Source of the DNA: Erwinia mallotivora
GTDB lineage: Bacteria > Pseudomonadota > Gammaproteobacteria > Enterobacterales > Enterobacteriaceae
Assembly (NCBI RefSeq): GCF_000590885.1
Contig: NZ_JFHN01000063.1
Location: forward strand, 62,001 to 126,000
Length of the DNA stretch: 64,000 bases
Reading direction: 5' to 3'
Below the pieces are notes generated by a model. The model was given only the letters and a program-made list of their open reading frames with translations. It was not told the DNA's origin and searched no databases. A program made the translations under genes and the position numbers. Positions 58,821-64,000 of the stretch are shown one piece after another; the stretch's first letter is position 1, and each line of letters starts with the position of its first letter.

Positions 58821-59831
58821 TCAGTGACCGTTAGCACTGCTGGCAGGCGATTTCATAAAGCGGAAGAAATCACTGTCCGGGCTCAGCACCATGACATCCT
58901 GATTATTTCTGAAGCTGTTTTCATAAGCTCGTAAGCTACGAATAAAGGCATAAAAGTCCGGATCCTGGCTGAAAGCATCAGCAAACAGTTTAGCGGCTTC
59001 CGCATCCCCCTCACCACGGGTGATCAGGGCCGTACGCTGCGCTTCCGCCAGCGTGCGCGTCACTTCGTAATCAGCGGTAGCCCGCAGTTTTTCGGCCTCT
59101 TCCTGTCCCTGAGAACGCTGGCTACGGGCAACAGCCTCACGTTCGGCGCGCATACGGTTGTAGATCGCATCAGACACTTCGGTAGGCAGGTTGATCTGCT
59201 TGATGCGCACATCCATCACCTGAATCCCCAGCGCCGCCATACTGTTTGGATTGATTGCTGGCTCTTTGCTGGTGGTCTCACGTTCCACACGAGCCGCCAC
59301 TGAAGCGATAGCATCATCCGCTGCCGGGGTGGCAATTTCGTCATCCTGACCGGCACTTCCGGTATTCAGCGCATCCCGAACGTCCGTCGTCAGCCGTCCG
59401 CGGGAATCCGTAACGATATCTTTGACATCCAGACGCCCAATTTCAGAGCGCAGACGGTCACTGAATTTGCGTTTTAACAGCACTTCAGCCTGAGAAACAT
59501 CGCCACCGCCAGTCGCCAGGTAGTAACGGCTGAAGTCGCTGATGCGCCACTTGATGTAGGAATCAACGATCAGGTCTTTTTTCTCTTTGGTGACAAAACG
59601 GTCCGCCTGGTTGTCCATGGTCTGAATACGTGCATCCAGCGACTTCACCGACTCGAGGAATGGAATCTTGAAATGCAGACCCGGTTCATAGACCAGTGGC
59701 TTGTTCTCGCTGTCACGCAGGACCTTGCCAAAACGCATCACGATGCCACGCTGGCCTTCCTGCACAACAAACAGTGACGCGTAGAGCACCACCAGTACAA
59801 CAATCAGCACTCTGATTAATGGCTTACGCAT
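58821..59831 (-). CDS. hflC: HflC, FtsH-modulating SPFH protein
   Basis: A 336-residue inner-membrane SPFH/prohibitin-family protein with one N-terminal membrane segment and a periplasmic body. With HflK it forms a large cage around the FtsH protease. It shows EGQRGIVMRFGKVLRD, VDSYIKWRISDFSRYYLATG and the C-terminal helical region AEKLRATADYEVTRTLAEAQ. Downstream of hflK by three bases. Confidence 0.96.
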   Translation of the reverse strand: MRKPLIRVLIVVLVVLYASLFVVQEGQRGIVMRFGKVLRDSENKPLVYEPGLHFKIPFLESVKSLDARIQTMDNQADRFVTKEKKDLIVDSYIKWRISDFSRYYLATGGGDVSQAEVLLKRKFSDRLRSEIGRLDVKDIVTDSRGRLTTDVRDALNTGSAGQDDEIATPAADDAIASVAARVERETTSKEPAINPNSMAALGIQVMDVRIKQINLPTEVSDAIYNRMRAEREAVARSQRSQGQEEAEKLRATADYEVTRTLAEAQRTALITRGEGDAEAAKLFADAFSQDPDFYAFIRSLRAYENSFRNNQDVMVLSPDSDFFRFMKSPASSANGH

Positions 59832-59834
59832 CGC

Positions 59835-61076
59835 TTACTCTCCCCCTGCGCGCTGGGTATCGTTGCGCTGAGCATTTGCCCTGCGCTGCTCCATGAAACT
59901 GGCCGAACCGTTTGATGAGCTGTTGTTACTACTGACATCACCGTTACTGGTAGCCGGAGGCAGGCGAAGCAGACTGTTACTGCCGCTATCCTGTGCCGTG
60001 CTGGTTTTTACACCACCCTGACCGCGCATCAGTTGATCCAGCGGTAATACCATCAGGTTACTACCCTTGTCATTGACCAGCACTTTACGGGTATGGCTGA
60101 GCACGCTCTCCATAGTTTCAATGTACAGACGCTCGCGAGTGATTTGCGGCGCAGATTTATACTCCGGCAGAATCCGTGCAAAGCGATCCACTTCCCCCTG
60201 CGCTTCCAGCACCGTGCGGGTTTTGTACGCCCGCGCCTCTTCCAGAATACGTTGCGCCTGACCATTCGCACGTGGTTGTACTTCATTAGCGTAAGCTTCG
60301 GCCTCACGCACGTACTGTTCCCGATTTTCACGTGCGGCGATAGCATCGTCGAACGCAGCCTTCACCTCTTCAGGTGGACGGGCTGCCTGGAAGTTAACGT
60401 CTAACAGGGTGATCCCCATATCGTAAGGACGAATCGTTTCCTCCAGCTCACGCTGAGTATCACTGCGCACCACCGTACGCCCCTCAGTCAGGATACGATC
60501 CATGGTTGAGCGACCAATTACCCCGCGCAGGGCACTGTCGGTAGCCTGGCGCAGACTGTCATCAGCACTGGTCACCGCGAACAGATATCGCTCAGGATTC
60601 GTTACGCGGTACTGCACGTTCATTTCAACCCGCACGACGTTTTCATCTGAAGTCAACATGGTGCCTGAGGCAGCCAGTTCACGAACGGCTTCGACATTGA
60701 CCGCACGGACCTCATCGATAAAGGTCGGTTTCCAGTTAAGCCCTGGCTCGACCAGGTGGCTGAACTTACCAAAGCGCGTTACCACTCCGCGCTCTGCCTC
60801 TTTAATGGTATAAAAGCCGCTCCCTGCCCAAATCACCACGGCAGCGACCACCACAATACCAATGGCCCGACTACCAAATCCCGGAGTTTTCTGCCCGCCG
60901 CTTTTACCGCCGCCAAAACCACCCAGCTTTTTGCTCAGCTTGCGAAAGATATCATCCAAATCAGGTGGCCCTTTGTCACGACCTCCTTTGTTTCCCCCAG
61001 AGTTGCCGCCTTGATTATTGCTGCTTCCCCACGGGTCGCGGTCCTGTCCGTTATTACCGGGCTGATTCCACGCCAT
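59835..61076 (-). CDS. hflK: HflK, FtsH-modulating SPFH protein
   Basis: A 413-residue partner of HflC. The cytoplasmic N-terminus is Gly/Asn-rich (NNQGGNSGGNKGGRDKGPPD), followed by a membrane segment (IGIVVVAAVVIWAGSGFYTI), the SPFH domain (EAERGVVTRFGKFSHLVEPG) and a long coiled region. The C-terminal tail is Ser/Asn-rich. Follows hflX in the hfq-hflX-hflK-hflC series. Confidence 0.96.
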   Translation of the reverse strand: MAWNQPGNNGQDRDPWGSSNNQGGNSGGNKGGRDKGPPDLDDIFRKLSKKLGGFGGGKSGGQKTPGFGSRAIGIVVVAAVVIWAGSGFYTIKEAERGVVTRFGKFSHLVEPGLNWKPTFIDEVRAVNVEAVRELAASGTMLTSDENVVRVEMNVQYRVTNPERYLFAVTSADDSLRQATDSALRGVIGRSTMDRILTEGRTVVRSDTQRELEETIRPYDMGITLLDVNFQAARPPEEVKAAFDDAIAARENREQYVREAEAYANEVQPRANGQAQRILEEARAYKTRTVLEAQGEVDRFARILPEYKSAPQITRERLYIETMESVLSHTRKVLVNDKGSNLMVLPLDQLMRGQGGVKTSTAQDSGSNSLLRLPPATSNGDVSSNNSSSNGSASFMEQRRANAQRNDTQRAGGE

Positions 61077-61142
61077 GTTTGTGCTCCATTATTAGTGTGT
61101 GCGGTGTTGTCCCAAAGCCGGGACAGGCATCAGGCCAAATCG

Positions 61143-62423
61143 CTAAACAATGTAATTCACCAGCCCTGGCTCCTGTTTACACAGTCGCCGCCAGTCGACA
61201 ACAGGCATACGCACAGCCAACCCCACGCTGCCATCATCCTCATTCCACTCTTTTTCGATCGCCTGCAACTGATAAAAACGGCTGCGCAGCCGCCCTGCCT
61301 CTGGCGGCAAACGTAATGCATATTCGGCAATTTCCCCCGCCAGTCGCTCGGTCAGCGCCTGGAACAACAGCGGAACGCCCTCGCCCGTTTGCGCGGACAG
61401 CCAAACGCGAACGGGCAGATTCTCTTCGTTACGATCGATTCTGGGAACAAAGTTCTCCAGCATGTCGATTTTGTTCATTATTTGCAGCGTGGGGATCTCA
61501 TCAGATTCAATCTCTGTCAGAACGTCCTCCACCGCCGCGATATTCTCATCAATGCGCAGGTCTGCCGCATCAATCACATGCAACAACAGCGTTGCCTGAC
61601 GGGTTTCCTGCAAGGTGGCTTTGAATGCTGCAACCAGGTCATGGGGCAGATGGCGAATAAAGCCTACCGTATCAGCCAGCACCACTTCCCCGACATCAGC
61701 GACGTCGATTCTGCGAAGGGTCGGGTCCAGGGTGGCAAACAGCTGATCGGCAGCATAAACCTCTGCCGAGGTCAGGCAGTTAAACAGGGTGGATTTACCG
61801 GCGTTGGTATAACCAACCAGCGAGATTGTTGGCACGTCCGCTTTGTTACGGGCCTGTCTGCCCTGATCACGCTGTTTTTCTACCCGCTCAAGGCGGGAAA
61901 GGATTAGGGTAATACGATTGCGCAACAGGCGACGGTCGGTTTCAAGCTGGGTTTCACCCGGCCCACGCAGACCAATACCCCCTTTCTGGCGCTCAAGGTG
62001 AGTCCATCCGCGAACCAGTCGCGTGGCCAGATGGCGAAGCTGAGCCAGCTCTACCTGCAATTTACCTTCATGAGTTCGCGCCCGTTGGGCAAAGATATCG
62101 AGAATAAGCCCCGTGCGATCGATAACACGGCATTCGCACAGTGCTTCCAGATTACGTTCCTGGGCCGGGCTGAGGGCATGATCAAACAGCACCACTGACG
62201 CGCCGCTGCTTTTTACTGCTTCAGCAATCTCAACAGCCTTTCCTTCACCGACAAAATATTTAGGATGGGGGGCTTTACGGCTGCCTGTCACCACCCTCAG
62301 CGCATCAACGCCCGCAGAAGACACCAGGGTTTCGAATTCCTGAAGATCTTCCATATCTTTGTCCTGGGAAAAGTAGATGTGAACCAGTACGGCCTGCTCA
62401 CCAGCATCATAACGGTCAAACAA
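61143..62423 (-). CDS. hflX: HflX, ribosome-splitting GTPase
   Basis: A 426-residue heat-shock-linked GTPase that binds 50S subunits and rescues stalled ribosomes. N-terminal nucleotide-binding domain with [15 protein letters not shown] and [17 protein letters not shown], Gly-rich linker [18 protein letters not shown], and the G domain with [22 protein letters not shown] and IMNKIDML. Downstream of hfq. Confidence 0.96.
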   Translation of the reverse strand: MFDRYDAGEQAVLVHIYFSQDKDMEDLQEFETLVSSAGVDALRVVTGSRKAPHPKYFVGEGKAVEIAEAVKSSGASVVLFDHALSPAQERNLEALCECRVIDRTGLILDIFAQRARTHEGKLQVELAQLRHLATRLVRGWTHLERQKGGIGLRGPGETQLETDRRLLRNRITLILSRLERVEKQRDQGRQARNKADVPTISLVGYTNAGKSTLFNCLTSAEVYAADQLFATLDPTLRRIDVADVGEVVLADTVGFIRHLPHDLVAAFKATLQETRQATLLLHVIDAADLRIDENIAAVEDVLTEIESDEIPTLQIMNKIDMLENFVPRIDRNEENLPVRVWLSAQTGEGVPLLFQALTERLAGEIAEYALRLPPEAGRLRSRFYQLQAIEKEWNEDDGSVGLAVRMPVVDWRRLCKQEPGLVNYIV

Positions 62424-62619
62424 ACTTATAACCTCTCAGAACCTTGTTATATCTGCTACGCGATGGCCACACTACGTTGAATCAGAGTCAAAATGCGCGT
62501 TAAACGACGTCTTAAGAGCATCATCTTAGCCACGTCAGAATGATGGGCCAGATCGAGCGAAAAGAAGATTGCCAGGACGGAGCCAGGAAAACCTGCGGGA
62601 CCCGTCCTGAAAACAGTGT

Positions 62620-62931
62620 TTACTCTGCGTCTTCACCGTCTTGCTGAGGCTGAGAAGAAGCCCCCTGATTGCTGCCACCGTGATGATAGTTATTGCTTCC
62701 GCCACCCGCGTTGTTACTGTGATGGGAAACCGGACGGGACGGAACAACGGTAGAGATAGCATGTTTGTACACCATCTGGCTCACCGTGTTCTTCAATAAA
62801 ATAACAAATTGGTCAAACGACTCGATCTGGCCCTGTAGTTTGATACCGTTTACCAAATAAATCGAAACCGGAACACGTTCACGACGCAGTGCGTTCAAGA
62901 ACGGATCTTGCAATGATTGCCCCTTAGCCAT
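62620..62931 (-). CDS. hfq: Hfq, RNA chaperone
   Basis: A 103-residue hexameric Sm-like RNA chaperone for small-RNA regulation. The Sm core is intact ([55 protein letters not shown]). The C-terminal tail is Gly/Asn/His-rich and ends in acidic residues (QDGEDAE), as in other enterobacteria. 100 bases after miaA. Confidence 0.97.
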   Translation of the reverse strand: MAKGQSLQDPFLNALRRERVPVSIYLVNGIKLQGQIESFDQFVILLKNTVSQMVYKHAISTVVPSRPVSHHSNNAGGGSNNYHHGGSNQGASSQPQQDGEDAE

Positions 62932-63031
62932 TCTATCTTTTCCTTATATGCTTGTTGTTTACTACTTAAGGGCCTTCGCCCTGAAAAACTGCGTAAAAAT
63001 TTGCGCACGATAACGTACCAATTGTACACAA

Positions 63032-63982
63032 TCACCCAGGCTTCGCACTAAGAACCTGTAACACATCAGCCAGCGCGGCATCAGGATGTTCGCTGTCCAA
63101 CCAGTGGACACCCTCCCAACCACGAAGCCAGGTCATCTGACGCTTAGCCAGTTGCCGGGTCGCACAAATTCCCCGATAAACCATTTCATCGTAATCGATT
63201 TCGCCTGACAGATATGACCACATCTGACGATAACCAACACAACGAACGGAAGGCATATCCGTATGCAAATCACCCCGTGCGAACAGCTCACGAGCTTCTG
63301 TTTCAAACCCTGACGCTAACATCTGCTGAAAACGCAACTCAATACGCTGATGAATGAGCTCACGTTGCCGGGGAGCAATCGCAAACTGGACAACATCGTA
63401 TGGCAAAGCCTCACCGGACGTTTTAGTCAGCTCCGTTAAAGTTTTACCCGAAATAAAAAAAACTTCCAGTGCTCGCGAGAGTCTCTGGGGATCATTCGGA
63501 TGAATACGATTTCCAGCCGTGGGATCTATGCCACATAACTGACGGTGAAGGGCATCCCACCCCTTCTCACTTGCCATTTGCTCTATATGCTGGCGCACTT
63601 GCGGATCTGCCGGGGGCAACGGCGACAATCCTTCCAGCAGCGCTTTGTAATAGAGCATCGTGCCACCAACAAGCAACGGAATACGCCCACTTTGGGTAAT
63701 GTCCGCCATTTCTGCCAGCGCATCCCGACGAAACTCTGCTGCCGAATACGCTTCAGCAGGGTCACGGATGTCCAGCAAACGATGAGGTGCCAACCGCAGC
63801 TCCTGCGCAGAAGGTTTGGCTGTACCAATATCCATTCCCCGATAAATCAGCGCTGAATCAACACTAATCAACTCAACCGGCAACTGCTGACGCAAAGCTA
63901 TTGCCAGCGCTGTTTTACCGGAGGCCGTTGGCCCCATCAAAAAAATGGCCTTTGGGCGGCCAGCCTTACCAGTTTCACTCAT
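63032..63982 (-). CDS. miaA: MiaA, tRNA dimethylallyltransferase
   Basis: A 316-residue enzyme that transfers a dimethylallyl group to A37 of tRNAs reading UNN codons. P-loop [55 protein letters not shown] and [13 protein letters not shown] are the family motifs. The ATG overlaps the mutL stop (ATGA), as in E. coli. Confidence 0.97.
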   Translation of the reverse strand: MSETGKAGRPKAIFLMGPTASGKTALAIALRQQLPVELISVDSALIYRGMDIGTAKPSAQELRLAPHRLLDIRDPAEAYSAAEFRRDALAEMADITQSGRIPLLVGGTMLYYKALLEGLSPLPPADPQVRQHIEQMASEKGWDALHRQLCGIDPTAGNRIHPNDPQRLSRALEVFFISGKTLTELTKTSGEALPYDVVQFAIAPRQRELIHQRIELRFQQMLASGFETEARELFARGDLHTDMPSVRCVGYRQMWSYLSGEIDYDEMVYRGICATRQLAKRQMTWLRGWEGVHWLDSEHPDAALADVLQVLSAKPG

Positions 63983-64000
63983 GCTTCAGGGCGTTCATCG
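63979..64000 (-). CDS. mutL: MutL, C-terminal end only
   Basis: The last six codons (DERPEA) and stop of the upstream gene overlap the miaA start. Identity as the mismatch-repair protein MutL rests on the conserved mutL-miaA order, since too little sequence is visible to recognise the protein. Confidence 0.6.

Overview
The window is a chromosomal segment of a motile Gram-negative gammaproteobacterium of the order Enterobacterales. Gene content and protein similarity suggest an Erwinia/Pantoea-like member (Erwiniaceae), but the species cannot be fixed from sequence alone. Most of it is core genome, in an order close to minutes 95-96 of the Escherichia coli map read in reverse: cybC, pmbA, darP, mpl, fbp, ppa, ytfP, tamB, tamA, ytfL, ytfK, ytfJ, cysQ, cpdB, fklB, ytfB, rplI-rpsR-priB-rpsF, yjfP, bsmA, rlmB, rnr, nsrR, purA, yjeT, then hflC, hflK, hflX, hfq, miaA and the last codons of mutL. 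The left end (rsmI, lpoA, yraN, diaA, dolP) lies near minute 71 in E. coli, so two core blocks meet here around an accessory cassette.

Four accessory regions stand out. (1) 4.1-13.0 kb: a minus-strand cassette with a stand-alone PRD protein, an SFCGS-motif protein, DUF4312, two membrane proteins (DUF4311, DUF4310), a COG3964-type amidohydrolase, a SelA/DgaE-like PLP enzyme, a KDGP-aldolase-like enzyme, a Sec-exported lactonase-like propeller and a PRD/EIIB/EIIA regulator. It matches a conserved but poorly characterised cassette known from Enterococcus faecalis (EF_0829-EF_0839) and Aeromonas (from memory). It reads as a catabolic route for an N-acylated amino-sugar acid fed by an unusual, perhaps PTS-like, uptake system. 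(2) 33.3-34.0 kb: an orphan microcin-like peptide gene with a GA-type leader and serine-rich tail in an AT-rich gap. (3) 40.6-43.3 kb: a TauABC/SsuABC-type ABC importer. (4) 49.4-58.8 kb: a six-gene operon inserted between hflC and yjeT, which adjoin in E. coli. It has three glycosyltransferases, an MsbA-type ABC exporter carrying a one-base frameshift in its Walker A motif, a tandem aminoglycoside-phosphotransferase-fold protein and an alginate-export-like outer-membrane barrel. It looks like a synthesis and export system for an unknown glycoconjugate.

Two methyl-accepting chemotaxis proteins (18.6-20.2 and 38.3-40.2 kb) each follow a convincing FliA (sigma-28) promoter, which ties them to the flagellar regulon. 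Core modules include outer-membrane assembly and peptidoglycan synthesis (LpoA, DolP, TamA/TamB), murein recycling (Mpl), replication control (DiaA, PriB), ribosome assembly and RNA metabolism (DarP, RlmB, RNase R, Hfq, HflX, MiaA), NO sensing (NsrR) and membrane protein quality control (HflKC). No rRNA or tRNA gene, CRISPR array, insertion sequence or prophage was recognised.
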